Assembly (NCBI GenBank): GCA_947579605.1
Contig: OX388312.1
Span: forward strand, 24,513,313 to 24,577,312
Reading direction: 5' to 3'
DNA length: 64,000 nt
Origin: Athripsodes cinereus
Taxonomy: Eukaryota > Arthropoda > Insecta > Trichoptera > Leptoceridae
The notes beneath the pieces were generated by a model that saw only the letters and a list, made by a program, of their open reading frames with translations, searched no databases and was not told where the DNA came from. This document shows, in pieces, positions 1 to 12,273 of this stretch. The position numbers were made by a program, and so were the translations under genes. The first letter of the stretch is position 1; each line of letters opens with the position of its first letter.

Positions 1-1168
1 TTACAAAGACTCGAACGTGCCTCCTTAAATTTTCCATAGATGATACGGTTATGTATTTCTTTCAAACTCAACGATTACAAGATAATTGAAAAAAACACAA
101 TATGTAGTTAACTTCCAAATGACTTTATTAACTTCGCGTACTAGTATTCGGAGACTCTCGTCTCCATCATCAGGCGATTAGTAAAAAAGTAAAATAAGAT
201 ACAGAGACAAACAGTATTTATAGGATTTGAACAAAAGAAAGTTGGGAGAAGCCCGTATTGATAAGAAAGTAATTACAATTCATTGATGAAAAACTATTGG
301 AAAATGTTTCAACGATTACATTTTAAACGTTTGAATTTGGAATGGAGTATAGATATCGCTTTATTAAACTTTTTTGAATTTCACAAAACTATTCGCAAAC
401 TATTGTCGAGTGTGTTTATTTAATCCATAATTTATTTAATGATTTTTTGAGAAAAATATAGGCACAATTTATCATCGTTTATAAGTTTAACGAAATTTCA
501 AAAATTCGAAATGTCAAAATATGCATTTTAGCACTATAACTTAACGGAGATTATATTATTGGTGGTTATATTATTGAAATGTGTTTTGGAAAATTAATAT
601 AACTGATTTAATGAATTTTTCTCTTCCCAAGGGGTTGGAGTAGGTATACTGAATTGAAAGTTTTTTTTAATAATGCAGTATCTGAATAGAATGTTAATTA
701 CCCACAAAGTACTAATTACGTTCACTCCAAGGAATGCAAAAATGGAAATCATCTAGAAAGACGACTTAAGACGCCCTAAGATGTAGTAAAAATATTTAAA
801 ATAACTGTAAATTGAAAAGTAACATTATGAAATACACCTGGTAAGGAATTAAAGGTAACTAATTTGAAATAATATAAATGGTGTTGAGCAACAACGTGTT
901 AAGCCATAAAATCGAATAAACAAATGCTTGGTGTTATAATTCAAACCTTAAAATGGTATTATCGTTTTGCTAAAATTATCGAGCTGCTAAAACTTTGTAA
1001 TAGTTATATTTGTTACGTAACTCATAACCTATAATACTACTGACACGACTCAACACAAAACATCGATTATCTCAGATTGAGGTTGGTGTGGCTTGACACA
1101 TTGCTGCACGATACCATCTGTATGTAGCGGTGTTGGTGGTAGTATTTGGTAGGTAGGTAGGTACTTAC
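1..1168 (-). other. ft intron, 3' part outside the window
   Basis: AT-rich intron sequence downstream of the ft exon ending at 1169. The only structure I see is a hammerhead-like hairpin repeat near 141-174. No exon continuing the cadherin repeat is visible. Confidence 0.6.
141..174 (-). repeat. Hammerhead-like hairpin repeat, copy 1
   Basis: The minus strand reads CCTGATGATGGAGACGAGAG, then TCTCCGAA. CTGATGA is followed by a perfect 6-bp stem, GGAGAC/GTCTCC, with a GAGA loop, then GAA. One extra T lies between CTGATGA and the stem compared with the canonical hammerhead core. Confidence 0.5.
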
Positions 1169-1679
1169 CGGTATCCATAGCAACGAGTGTGAGCGTGTAT
1201 TCCGACTGCGCCTCTCTATCCAAAGCCCTCAGGAGGGCTATTTCTCCCGTGGAAGCATTTATTCTAAACAGGTCCGCATCTCCTTCCTTGATAAAGTATC
1301 TCACTTGGTTGTTGAAGGGCGGAGTATCAGCGTCGTAAGCCTGCACTGTAATCACATAACCTCCATTGGGTGGAATCACATTCTCCATCACAAATGCCAA
1401 ATATGGCGAGTCTAGGAACGTTGGCGGATTATCATTTATATCTGCAACGGTAATACTCAGTTCTGCCGTATCTGAACGTACTCTACCATTGGCTGATCCA
1501 GCGCAATCTTCAGCGCGTACTCTGAGTAAATAACGAGATTTCCTTTCGTAGTTTAGATTCTTTGCGACCCTCACGACTCCGCTATCTTCACTGATACTGA
1601 AATCTCTGTTATCGTCTCCTGCAGCTATTGAATACCTGATCCTTCCATTTGTTCCTTCATCAATATCTGTAGCTGTAAC
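1169..1679 (-). CDS. ft: Fat-like cadherin, exon 6 of 6 (last one in the window)
   Basis: The exon is 511 nt: 170 codons plus one base. The acceptor is TTCGTTTCAG before GTT at 1679, and the donor is ACCG|GTAAGTACC after 1169. It starts in phase 0 and ends in phase 1. It encodes TATDIDEGTNGRIRYSIA, SISEDSGVVRVAKNLNYE, the linker ADINDNPPTF, MENVIPPNGGYVITVQAYDA, VRYFIKEGDADLFRINASTG and DREAQSEYTLTLVAMDTG. Together these are most of two cadherin repeats. This is the best match in the window to insect Fat. The exon carrying the rest of the last repeat is not visible between 1 and 1168 and should lie at lower coordinates. Confidence 0.93.
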
Positions 1680-2468
1680 CTGAAACGAAAATGAATCCAA
1701 TAATCAATCAATATTAAAAAAAGCATGAGGCGTTTTTTTATTGAAATTGGCATATATTTTTTAGCATAAAGTTTCATTCCATTTAAAAATATTTCTGTGT
1801 GTGAATATTATTTTGTTTTGATGTTGATTTAATAATAAATACTTATACTATTATATAATATTTCTCTCGTTCAAATTACATATTTGAGAAGACTACCAGT
1901 CTAAAAAAATAGTAACATGTTGAACGAAATAAATCTATCAGCGAAAACCCTCCATTAAAAACTGGTCTGAGTGAAAAAATTTCATGTTCTATCCCTAGGC
2001 AATCAATACTGGTACAATTATAACATTTAACCTTTCTATATTATAACGTAAATACCTCTCTTAGTCTGGCACGAGAAATATATACACTTACATATTACAC
2101 ATACTACATGATATAGACATATTATCAACTATATCTAACTTCGTAATACATATGTAGGCCAATTCACTTACTTCTAAGATGGTTAACATTAATCAAAAAA
2201 CAATTTTAATAGATTAATATTAAGTAGTTTCATATTGTAGGTATTAGAAATAAATTTCATGTATCGAAGACGGTAGGCAGGTGAAAGATGTCTTGATAAC
2301 ATTATAAAATCTGATTGATATTCGATAATTTGTTTGTGTTTATGAATATTACGTTAGTATTACACTTTATAATGCCTTATATTAAAAATGCGTTTATAAA
2401 CACACTATAGAAATTATATCTTTATTCATCTGCGCATTAAACTTTAAACGAAAGAAAATTAATAATAC
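1680..2468 (-). other. ft intron (789 bp)
   Basis: Intron between the exons ending at 2469 and starting at 1679, with GT and AG ends on the minus strand. AT-rich; nothing recognisable inside. Confidence 0.85.
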
Positions 2469-2885
2469 CTGTACTACACTTGCTCCAATGCTTGCATTTT
2501 CAGCTACTGATGCACTGTACTGAATTGGATTGAACACTGGACTATTATCGTTCTCATCCAAGACTTTTACCAATAATTTCATGTGTGTTGCTCTCGCTGG
2601 ATCTCCGCGATCTTTGGCGGTGATATCCAAAAGATATGATGATTTAATTTCTCGGTCCAGTGGTTCAGCGACTCTCAACAATCCATCAGCAGCTCCTAGA
2701 GAGAAAGCTGTCTCAGACTCCGAGGTCAACGAATACTCTATGTAACCATTTCTTCCTTCATCTTTGTCCACAGCCTTGATGACCATGACGACTGTATTGA
2801 TGCCAATGTTCTCAGCGATGGAAGTCTCGTTTGGTGTGACGAACTCTGGCGATACGTCATTAACATCTTTGAGAACGATCGTGAC
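2469..2885 (-). CDS. ft: Fat-like cadherin, exon 5 of 6 (internal exon)
   Basis: The exon has 139 codons and is phase 0 at both ends. The acceptor is CTTTCACAG before GTC at 2885, and the donor is CAG|GTATTA after 2469. It begins VTIVLKDVNDVSPEFVTPNE, a linker with valine where the last Asn of DxNDNxPxF usually sits. It contains one whole repeat (AVDKDEGRNGYIEY, LDREIKSSYLLDITAKD), a canonical linker LDENDNSPVF, and the start of the next repeat (YSASVAENASIGASVVQ). The true exon runs about 100 bases upstream of the first ATG at 2786. The phrase YSASVAENASIGA followed by TATDIDEG is very Fat-like. Confidence 0.92.
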
Positions 2886-2930
2886 CTGTGAAAGGAAACA
2901 AAATCAGATATAAGTTTATTTTAATTTTTG

Positions 2931-3020
2931 TGTTGGAACGGAGAGGACAACTAACATCTTTATAACATGCAGCTGGTCTACTGGCTACCCTTATTGTAGG
3001 ATATGCCGTGATAGTATAGT
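2931..3020 (+). repeat. Dispersed repeat (GGAGAGGACA...GCCGTGAT), copy a
   Basis: Blocks shared with five other sites in the window: GGAGAGGACA, ACATGCAGCTGGTCT, TGGCTACCC and ATATGCCGTGAT followed by TAGTATAG. The tail suggests a retroposon 3' end. It lies just inside a ft intron. Confidence 0.6.
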
Positions 3021-6019
3021 GGTAGTAGTTTTTGTAATTCTAATCGTATCAGTTTGAACAGCAAATCTAAAGAATCACAAATAATAATTTAAAAATGAAT
3101 TAAGATTAAATAAAACAAAATCGATGAGATTTTCAGAAGTATCATGAGTAAAGTATTAAAGCCACTCAGATATTCATTTATCGTGTTTTTATATTTTTGC
3201 TTTTTACAACTTATATCCCTTTATAATATTCGAAATGTTTCTAATGTAATTCTTTTATACATCTATAAATTATCGTAAATCGAATCGTTCTAATATAATT
3301 CTTTGCCCTATCGTAAATAAAAAGCTAAATAATTAATATTTGTCTACTTTACAAAAGAACTAATGACCTTTCGAAAATATTTGAAACTATTAAACCTAAC
3401 TCGCAGTGACTATTAATTTTATGGTGACAAATTTCGTGAAATTTATTTTTAAATATGACATGATGATGGTATTTAGATCAGTAGTTTAGTTATTGTTTTA
3501 ATTTTATATCTTTAGTTATGCAATATTAATTCTACAACACAATAGATATGAATATTTTAAATGGTAGATTGTACTCGACTAGCATTCTTCATGTTTATGC
3601 AATGGGATACAAATAATATTATTGCCACTACTTGGTATTTATGAATCCGAACTGGATATTAACTATTAACGAGTTAATTAATAACTTAAAATTGTGATTA
3701 ACTATTTCAACCATAGTGTATACTTTCGTCAAAATTAGGTGTGTTGCTTTTCAGTGATGGCTCCTAGCGATTTTTCGAACAAATATTTCCCATCACATAC
3801 ACTGCTTTTTTTATTGCTCTAGCTCCAAAGAATTTTCTATTGTTTTTGAGTATCGATTTTTCCGCGCTGGATATCTGCATGACTTAACTGCGCTGGATAT
3901 CTTAATGACGTAACTAGCAAATTTGAAACAAGTGTTTTTTTCTACTAATCTCAAGATTGATAATGACTTGATCAGTCGAAAGACGTCTCTCTTGTGATCA
4001 ATAACTTATAGTAGAAAGAAACACTTACGTTTCAAATTACCTAATTATGGAATTCTACTACGTGTGCACCGACACAATTAATAACGAGTAACGATGTAAG
4101 GATTAACAAAGTTTACGGATTAATGATTAAATTTACTTTGAAGCTCAGCTTTGGTAGTAACTATTATGACTAACCATTTATGGACAATGAATGGTGAGAT
4201 TGTGAAAGACACTAAATTTATATCAGTTCTAACAAATCGACGATACGAGATTTGATTTTGTTTGTATTAGTTGTTGTTGTTATTATTATTTGCATTATTG
4301 ATTTTACCTTTGATATTATTGTATTAATATTATTCAAAGATTTGAAGGATTGGCAGTTACGAAAATTGTAGATAGAGTGGCGTAATTGAATCAAATTGAT
4401 ATAAGTAGAAAATGGCATTTCTAAAAGGTACTGAAAAATAATGTATTTCCGATTAGTAAGTAGTAAGTCTACGATTTTACATGGAATCATGCAACAAACA
4501 ACAAAAATATTTGTACCCATATCCATGTTGACATCTTCTAGAGTAATTTTCACTATTTATTTCATTCCTCTGATAATGATGAATACAGGCATTAAACTAG
4601 TATTAAGTTAATACCTATGTGAACTTAGACAAGTTGAGCACTATGTAGGAAGATGTAGTTAGTAGCCGACATGAGCATACAATGCAATGAAGTGTTTGTA
4701 TTATGATGAAGCGGTATACGGGATCAAGAATGTGGGTAAAGGAACTTTGATGAGAACGTATTGAGGTACTTATATACATTCAGTTTTATACATTGTTTCT
4801 AAAGTTATCCCGTTCGCTGTTATTTTCATGTCATAATTGAAATAATATAAAATCGAATGAATTTTCTATACAAAAATAGACAAATTACAAAAGATGTTTT
4901 GATATTATTTTATTTATAACTCTGAGTAATTTCTTTGAATATTTATATATTTCAATGTGAAAATCTATGAAATGTATAAAAAATTATGCCTATGTATTGT
5001 TCAGAGTAACATATTGATGGTATCGAAGTTATTTTACAAGAAACCATTGTATGAGGCTACCAGGCTACCTACATTAATTTTAAAAACTGTTTATTTCCAA
5101 ATTCTCTCTTATAAACCCTAACGACAACAAGCCTTAGGTATGTCTACCGGTAGCTTAATTAGATAAATCAAACCTAGGGTGGGTTAAAAGTTCAAGTCCC
5201 ATCAGTCGAACGATCAAATAAAGTGACGCTGTCATTTCAAAGCTTTATATGATATACCTACATAGTTTCATGTGATAAATTAGCAAAACTACTTTTCGTT
5301 ATTTTTTTTTTAATAAAGATCTTTTATAATTATTACGATTATCTGAGCGAAATTATATTTTCAGGACATTTTGAAGAAGCCAATAACTCTTCAAAAACTA
5401 ATTGATTTAACCACCGCTATTTAATATATAAGATGAATGGTTTCTTATAACAATTTACTTCTACCACTAATCAATCCACATATTATGCACTTACTATTGA
5501 TCGCACTTCATTAATGTGAGAAATTATAGAAATCAATATCGATGTAAATGATCAATGAGTAATAATAATTGCTGAACTGGATTCAACGACGATGTACAAC
5601 GTCATATGATTAATATGTTAATGCGTTTATAGTTGATATATTAATGCATTCATATGGTAAATATAATTAATACGACCTATCATGTGGTAAATATTTATTT
5701 ATTTATTTATTTATACATCACTATTACAAAACGTCATAAAACACACATGGACAGAAACAATACACACAATCACAAATCAAAGACAATGCATTATCCTACT
5801 CAACCCGCACTCATCTTCCAATCCATCCAAATATGTATGTTAATGTCTACAAATTCCATTTTTTCAGACGGATTCGTAAATATTTTACAGATGTATGAAT
5901 ACATTTACTATTCTTACTCTCACTTACTAATTTGTTAAAATTACTTCGCGCCTAAAATAATGTAAAATTATAAAGAATAAAATGCTTACATCCAGTATTT
6001 CCACAGTGATTTTATTAAT

Positions 6020-6058
6020 CATATTCGGATCTCTAGAGCTTCCGCTCTCATCATCAGG
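6020..6058 (-). repeat. Hammerhead-like hairpin repeat, copy 2
   Basis: The minus strand has CCTGATGATGAGAGCGGAAG followed by CTCT and, nine bases on, CCGAATATG. The stem AGAGC/GCTCT has a GGAA loop. It matches copy 1 in layout. Confidence 0.45.
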
Positions 6059-7396
6059 TTAACGTTAAATGAAAAAATTACATTGTAATACAAGTTGTTA
6101 TGGAGAATTTTTTTTGGAGTGTTTCAACATGAACAACGGAAAAATTAAAACAGAATCGCGATCACTTTGGAAATACTAAATATAAATTTTAATTTTTAAT
6201 AATTTGCCACGGACTTTCACTAACTATCATCGGTCAACAATATTGACTATGAAATCATGGATTCCAGATATCATTATTTTTCAGCACTGTTGGAAGATAT
6301 TATGCAACCGCGGAGAGCTCCATATTAGAAAAGGCTATGCTTCATTTTTTCCCTTGGTATTAATGATGCAATAAAATGAGGATGGTATCCGCCTTTTACA
6401 ATCTGTATAGTGGAAATAAGAAAAGAAAAGAAAGGCTTTTGATATATTCTTAATTATTCAATTGGTTTGTGTTAATGTCATGTATAGTTTGTTGATATTA
6501 ATATACAATTTTGATAAAATATCAATGTTTTCTAACTTGACAATTACAAAATAATAATATTTTCTCCCTCTTGAAAAAATATAAATTGAAGTGTTGTTGC
6601 TCATGATAATTCCGATGGAGATAATAAGATGATATTTCAAATTTCAAGATATCACAAGTACAGTATTCATAGTATAAATAAATCAAGACATGATAATATA
6701 GTGAATTAATAATAATATTGAGATTATTGAAGTGGATTTGATTTTGTTAGTGTAGAGATGAACGTTGAGAGGGAAATGTGGTGAATAAATAAATATAATA
6801 TTCTCGTTTGTGTTCTGAGAAAAAAATCTGGTTTATTAATAAAGATAATATTATTAAGTCTGTGAAATGAAATGATATATTATTTCTAATTTATTCTATT
6901 CAAATGCCACTTAACAAATCAAATATTTGTCTAATATAAGTTATTTCCCGTTCTTTTAAATACATATTGATTTGATTTTTGTTAATTTATTTTAATACAG
7001 TCAATGAAATTGAAACGAACTTTATTCGATTATCAATTTAATTATTATTTTTTTTCGGTCGAGCCATTCGGTATCACTAATATTCGTGTTTTATATGAAC
7101 ATTATTTGTGAATAAAACAAATAAATACGTAGCTACCCAAAACATGAACAATATAATGTTTGACACTACAAGTTTGGGTTTGGGAATGTCCTCAAAATAC
7201 TACCTGAACACTAAGCAAACACTCAAATTATATTGTATTTAAAAATAAACAACAACGCTGAACAAATTGTCGCCAGAGAACAAGTCAGTAGTGTCACCTC
7301 AACAGCAACTTGTCTTAACTTCTGAACTTTTAAGCGTTGACAATATGAACTTTTGAGTATTATGATGAAATAAAATAATATTAAATAATTCATTAC

Positions 7397-7584
7397 CTGC
7401 ACAGTCGAAGATAATCTAGCCGTTGGAGGTTCTGCTTGGTCAGATGCTGTAACTACCAAGTTGTATAAGGGTTTCTTCTCTCTGTCCAGAAGTTTTCTAG
7501 TCATAACTGTTCCATTCTGAGTGATTTCAAAGTCATGATTGTCATCTCCTGCCGTAATGGCGTAGACAATTTTTCCATTGTTAC
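7397..7584 (-). CDS. ft: Fat-like cadherin, exon 4 of 6 (internal exon)
   Basis: The exon is 188 nt: two bases of the split glycine plus 62 codons. The acceptor is TTTCGCAG before GT at 7584, and the donor is CAG|GTAATG after 7397. It starts in phase 1 and ends in phase 0. It encodes NNGKIVYAITAGDDNHDF, TRKLLDREKKPLYNLVV and TASDQAEPPTARLSSTVQ, the core of one cadherin repeat with the LDRE and ASDQ calcium ligands. It is short for a Fat exon, but both junctions give an uninterrupted repeat, so it is a true exon and not a remnant. A 4.5-kb intron separates it from each neighbouring exon. Confidence 0.9.
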
Positions 7585-9250
7585 CTGCGAAAGAAAAAAA
7601 CATAAATTTGAATTTTGTGCACAAATAACATAATTCTGTTCAGCCAAAACATATTACTTAAAAACTATCATCGTAACATTTATCACTCGCAAATAAGTGA
7701 AATGCAGGAATGTGAAAATCAAGTTTATAATATTTCCAATGAAATACGAATAATCGGTGGCATAAATGGAAAAATTAAGATAAAATGATTCTCAATACAC
7801 AAAATCTTAGCGGATCATTTTTAGGTCTAACAAATTAATATTTAATAGACTATTATTTCTCACAGCTTTGACTATTTAATCATTTAATGGAACTAAAGAT
7901 AACATAATTGAAAGCAAGGATTAAATATAAAACTATTTTATGTGTCTTTTATCTCACTTTGAAAGATGGTATACGCTCTTATAGTATACTGAATTCATTA
8001 GTAAATACTATCTCTCACGTCGACGTTTACAAATATTTTATAATATGGTAAGATTTCATTATTATAACTATGAACGTGAGGATTCAAAGACACATAGATA
8101 CTTCAATACTTAAGATGTGAGAAGAAAATAAAAATAATTAATCATACACTGATTATTAGGTATTATTTATAGACCTTGATAACACTAATTATAGAGAAAT
8201 GTTTCTATTCTACTAAAACATACAAAGACAATAATACTAGATATTATTATGATGGTTTGTCTGAGTTCTTTTGAAACTGGTTTCGTTACTTTATATTTAT
8301 TAAAATCGACCATGTCCCTAAATATTACTCATTTTATAGTTCCGATACATTATGCTCATATTAATACTGCTCTTAAATAATGTGTGACAACTGCTCGGTC
8401 TTTTGGAATACGTACAAAATGATTGTGCAGTATTTACTAGGAGAATGTATTTATTGTTTAAGTAATCTATTATAATTTATATATACTATCTCACAAAAAA
8501 GAATACCATCATATAAACTGCTACAAGCATTATTATCTGTAATCAGGTTACTTGGAAGAAATTCACCCTTTGCGGTAAACTTGTCTTAGGTAGAATGATT
8601 ATATTTACTATGAATATTCTTTTATCTAAAATTGGTTAAGAATAAATAGATAGAAATAAATAACATATAGGTCATCCCCTCTGCTCAATAAAGAATATAC
8701 ATATAGAATGGATAGAATAACTCATCACTGATTCAAAAATATCAGTCTTATAACATGCTTCTTGAAATAATTTGAAAAACATAATTAATTTATATAATTA
8801 ACATATCTTTCAGCCCTGAATGATATGGTGAAGGCGTCTGCGTGTTCCGTTACCAAAAACCACAGATCGAATAAGATGTTATTATTATTTATTTATAACT
8901 GTTTTAAAAATAAGTTATGTCCTTATTTTAATAATGACATTTTGATTTATAGAAAAGCACTTAAATGAAACGATTTTACATTGAATTAATAACAATATGT
9001 AAAATAATATTATAATGATTATGGTGTCTCTACATATTTTTCATTTCATAATATCTGCATGAATATTCGAATAGATTCCTAACTACGTATTTTTGTACGT
9101 TTTTGTGTTCTATGGGCACATTTTTTAGGCGAGTTAAAGGATATATTATACCCCCTATACAAAACATCCTTTAAGCGTGTTTGGAAAAAAACATATGTGG
9201 GTAAATTTTATTAACCGAGAAAGATAGAAGATACTTTATGTTATATTGAC

Positions 9251-9591
9251 GGGCCAAGAGTGTTGTGGACAGAATGCGCGTGAATAAACTACGGTGGTTT
9301 GGGCATGTTGAACGAATGAACGAGGTAAGAATGACAAAGAGGATATACTTATCTGAAAGAAAGGGTGTGAGGAAACGCGAGCGTCCGAGAACCACGTGGC
9401 TTGATCACGTGGATCAAATTCTCAAGGACGGCCGCGTGTTGAGTAAGAGGAACCGACGTGCGTGTATGAGAAACTGTATGAACGTGGAGGAAGCGAAGGA
9501 TGTGTGTAAAGATAGATCTGTTTGGCGTTCCGTTCTCTCTGCCTACCCCACTTGGGACACGGCGTGAGGGTATAGTCTAGTATAGTATAGC
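9251..9591 (+). mobile_element. LINE 3' end, TATAG-tail family, copy 1
   Basis: It encodes the C-terminal tail of a non-LTR reverse transcriptase (VDRMRVNKLRWFGHVERM, RKRERPRTTWLDHVDQIL, RSVLSAYPTWDTA, stop at 9565-9567), followed by a TATAG-type repeat tail to 9591. The catalytic part is missing, so it is a 5'-truncated, dead copy. The first GRP residue is mutated to ERP. Confidence 0.8.
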
Positions 9592-9755
9592 AGTTCCTCA
9601 GGACGTCCACTGTACTAAGCCTGCGAATAAATAAATAGGAATTCGGGTTTGAGAGGGAGTCTTCTATGACAAAGTCATTACCTACAGCTCTAATAAGTAC
9701 GTGCGTGAAGTTTTATGCGGATTATCAGTGCTGCCTTTTTTATTAACATGGCTAC

Positions 9756-10311
9756 ATGTTATTAACATGGCTACATGGGAACATGGCTAAAATGCTGGTG
9801 CACAACGCCATCCTCGTACCGACACTGATGTATGCAAGCGAGACTTGGACATGGCTGAAGAAGGACGAGAGTGGAATAAATGCAGTGGAGATGCGATCAC
9901 TGAGAAGAATGGTAGGTAAAACATTGCGTGATAGAGTAAGAAATGAGGATATTAGAAGAATGAGTGGATGCAAGAGGAGTGTTGTTGATAGAATGCGTGT
10001 AAATAAATTGAGATGGTTTGGTCATGTGGAACGAATGGATGGTGTAAGATTGACGAAGAGGGTGTATTTATCTGAAAGAGAGGGTGTGAGGAAGCGCGGG
10101 CGTCCGAGAACCACGTGGCTTAACCACGTGGATCAAATTCTCAAGGACGGTCGCGTGTTAAGTAAGAGGAATCGGCGTGCATGTATGAGAAACTGGATGA
10201 ATGTAGAGGAAGCGAAAGAAGTATGTAAGGATAGAGCGACATGGCGTTCCGTTCTCTCTGCCTACCCCACCTGGGACACGGCGTGAGGGTATAGTATAGT
10301 ATAGTATAGTT
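9756..10311 (+). mobile_element. LINE 3' end, TATAG-tail family, copy 2 (longest)
   Basis: A 176-codon open frame with AILVPTLMYASETWTWLKKD, EMRSLRRMVGKTLRDRV, LRWFGHVERMDGVRLTKRVY, RKRGRPRTTWLNHVDQIL and SVLSAYPTWDTA, then GGG(TATAG)n to about 10311. This is the segment after the RT catalytic domain of a LINE. It lies directly after copy 1 in the same orientation, separated by about 165 bases. Confidence 0.85.
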
Positions 10312-10365
10312 TTTATTATATAACTGTCTTCTATGCAAAAAATGCAAATATTTTTCGTTATAATT

Positions 10366-10545
10366 TACAACTACACTAGTATACTATCACGGCATATTCC
10401 ATAAGAGGGGTAGCCAACAGACTAATAATAAACATCAAGTTCTCTTCAAACAAAAATTAAGAAATTCAAGATGGGTGGCATATCTCATCGCTGAGTTTGA
10501 GATGTAAAATGTCTACTTTTTTTGAACACCCGCCTTTAGTTGATA
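10366..10545 (-). repeat. Dispersed repeat, copy e (inverted)
   Basis: The reverse complement contains ATATGCCGTGATAGTATAC, TTGGCTACCCC and, further on, a region matching copy d (GAACACCCGCC). It is longer than the plus-strand copies. Confidence 0.55.
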
Positions 10546-11410
10546 TTACATGCAGCTGTTCTATTTCTATGATAGGTTTGAAAAAATAAATTACCTATAC
10601 TAGTTTATACTACCTCCTGTATTTTTTTTTATCATTTTCATTCTCATTTTAATAATAAATTTTAGGGCAAAGCCGTGTTTGTAGATAGTCAAATACCTAA
10701 TTCTACGTAGGTATAATTTTAAATTCCATTGGTAAAAATATCACAGGGAAAAATGTTATTTAGTTTTTTTATATCCCATAAAATATTTGGGTCGAAACTT
10801 TATGACTTTCGCGATATTAAATTGCAAATCTATACAAAGACCAGTAAAAGTATAACTTGCTGTAAGTAGCCTGTGACAAAATATCAACATTTTGTATCGC
10901 TTTATTTCTTATTCATTCGCCAGGGAAAAAAAATAACAAATTGTGAAAATGTTATAAAAATAAAACTCGACTTACACGCCGAATTAGAAACAAACATCAA
11001 ACAAGATTTTAAAGATTATATCTGCTATTAAAATTGGAATATTTTCGACATCCAATAGATATTCAAATTATATATATTGGCATAAATGGACCACATGTGG
11101 TTTTTTATGTCTCAAAATGCCTATTTTACATGTTATTCTAATGAATTCGAAAAATAATTCATGAAATTAATTAGTTATATAACATCTTTGATCCGTAATT
11201 AAATAAATAAATTGAATACTCGTGTACCCAAATAGTAACGTTCGTTTGTAAACTCGTATATATGCTTGTTTGTCTTCATATCACTTTTCCAAGTAAGAAA
11301 TGAGGAAATTAATACTTCCAATGAACACTTGCATCTTTCGAGAATATTATTGGATAATAAAATTTGTTTTTTTTTTTAATTAACGGATTAAGATGATGTT
11401 AACAAGTCAA

Positions 11411-11648
11411 TCATCATCATCATCATCGCCCTCAACGCTCCTCTCGGGAGCACAGGGCAGAAACCAGCCTCCTCCATTCAGAGCGTCTCTGTGCCAATTG
11501 CGTCACCTCTTCCCACGACATTCCTTGCGCTCTGATATCGTTGTCATAGGAACGGTGTATTGTGAAAGAGGGACGCCCGGGCCTACGGAACCCCTGCGGA
11601 CGGAAGAACAGTGCTCTTTTTGGCCAACTATCATTGGGCATTCTCAAA
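11411..11648 (-). mobile_element. LINE 3' end, ATG-repeat-tail family, copy 1
   Basis: On the minus strand: RMPNDSWPKRALFFRPQG, RRPGRPSFTIHRSYDNDI, RAQGMSWEEVTQLAQRRSEW, SALCSREER, stop, then a GATGATGATGA tail. This is the C-terminus of a second LINE family, distinct in protein and tail from the TATAG family. The plus-strand frame here is its shadow. Confidence 0.75.
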
Positions 11649-12071
11649 ACATATAACAAGTCAATAAATTAATTTAAAAAAAAATGTAAATACCCAAAAT
11701 AATTTCGGAAACCACCTACCTGTCGATGAAAGTATTATATAATTTACTTATTGTTTTGATTACTTACACTGATTACAAACAATTACGTGGAAGGTATACA
11801 AATTAGATACAAGCAATATACGCGATCTCTTCCAACTAACTCAAATTATCAACTAAGTGAGACATCCAGAATATTATATAGGTATATGACATCTGATTTG
11901 TACTGAATCCCTTGAAATTATGCTGCAATTCCGCAAAAAGGAACGAGTGTTCTTATTGTAGTGTTCTGTGTATGTAGTATTTTTTTTTTTACATTTTGAT
12001 GATTATTTCCAAAGATAAGCTGGGTTCAACTTTAAGTAAGTTGTTAATAATACTCATAGTTTATTGCTTAC

Positions 12072-12273
12072 CAGAATCCAAATCGGTGGCGCTGACCGTT
12101 ACAACGGATGTTGCTAAAGACACATTCTCGAAAATTTCATTGGAGTAGCTCATTGGATCGAAAACAGGGGCGTTGTCGTTGAGATCCAAAACATTGCAGT
12201 AAACTGTAAGGGTGCTGGAGAGTGCTGGGTGTCCACTGTCTTGTGCTTGTACCACGAGAATATAGTGCTGGAC
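12072..12273 (-). CDS. ft: Fat-like cadherin, exon 3 of 6 (internal exon)
   Basis: The exon is 202 nt: 67 codons plus one base. The acceptor is TTTCACAG before GTC at 12273, and the donor is TCTG|GTAAGC after 12072. It starts in phase 0 and ends in phase 1 inside a glycine codon. It completes a cadherin repeat (YILVVQAQDSGHPALSSTL), has the linker LDLNDNAPVF, and begins the next repeat (FENVSLATSVVTVSATDLDS). The split glycine is completed by the GT at 7583-7584, giving the DxDxGxN calcium motif across the junction. An ATG-initiated reading of this frame would start in the intron, so translation does not start here. Confidence 0.9.

Larger units (their letters stand above)
2886..7396 (-). other. 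ft intron (4.5 kb)
   Basis: It holds one copy of a dispersed repeat (2931-3020), an imperfect inverted repeat (3920-4038), two copies of a 12-base GCGCTGGATATC repeat at 3864 and 3890, a TTTA microsatellite near 5697-5715 and a hammerhead-like hairpin (6020-6058). The rest is AT-rich with no coding signal. Confidence 0.8.
7585..12071 (-). other. ft intron (4.5 kb) with LINE fragments
   Basis: It holds two adjacent same-orientation 3' ends of one LINE family (9251-10311), an inverted copy of a dispersed repeat (10366-10545) and a 3' end of a second LINE family (11411-11648). An 18-bp tandem duplication lies at 9742-9776. No host coding signal in the remainder. Confidence 0.8.

Noticed and set aside
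4218..4553. 111-codon minus-strand frame
   Set aside because: Hydrophobic low-complexity composition, no domain, no splice logic with ft, and no repeat in the window; typical chance frame in AT-rich DNA.
11393..11656. Plus-strand 87-codon frame as a host gene
   Set aside because: It is the antisense shadow of a LINE C-terminus that is repeated at 26825-27295.
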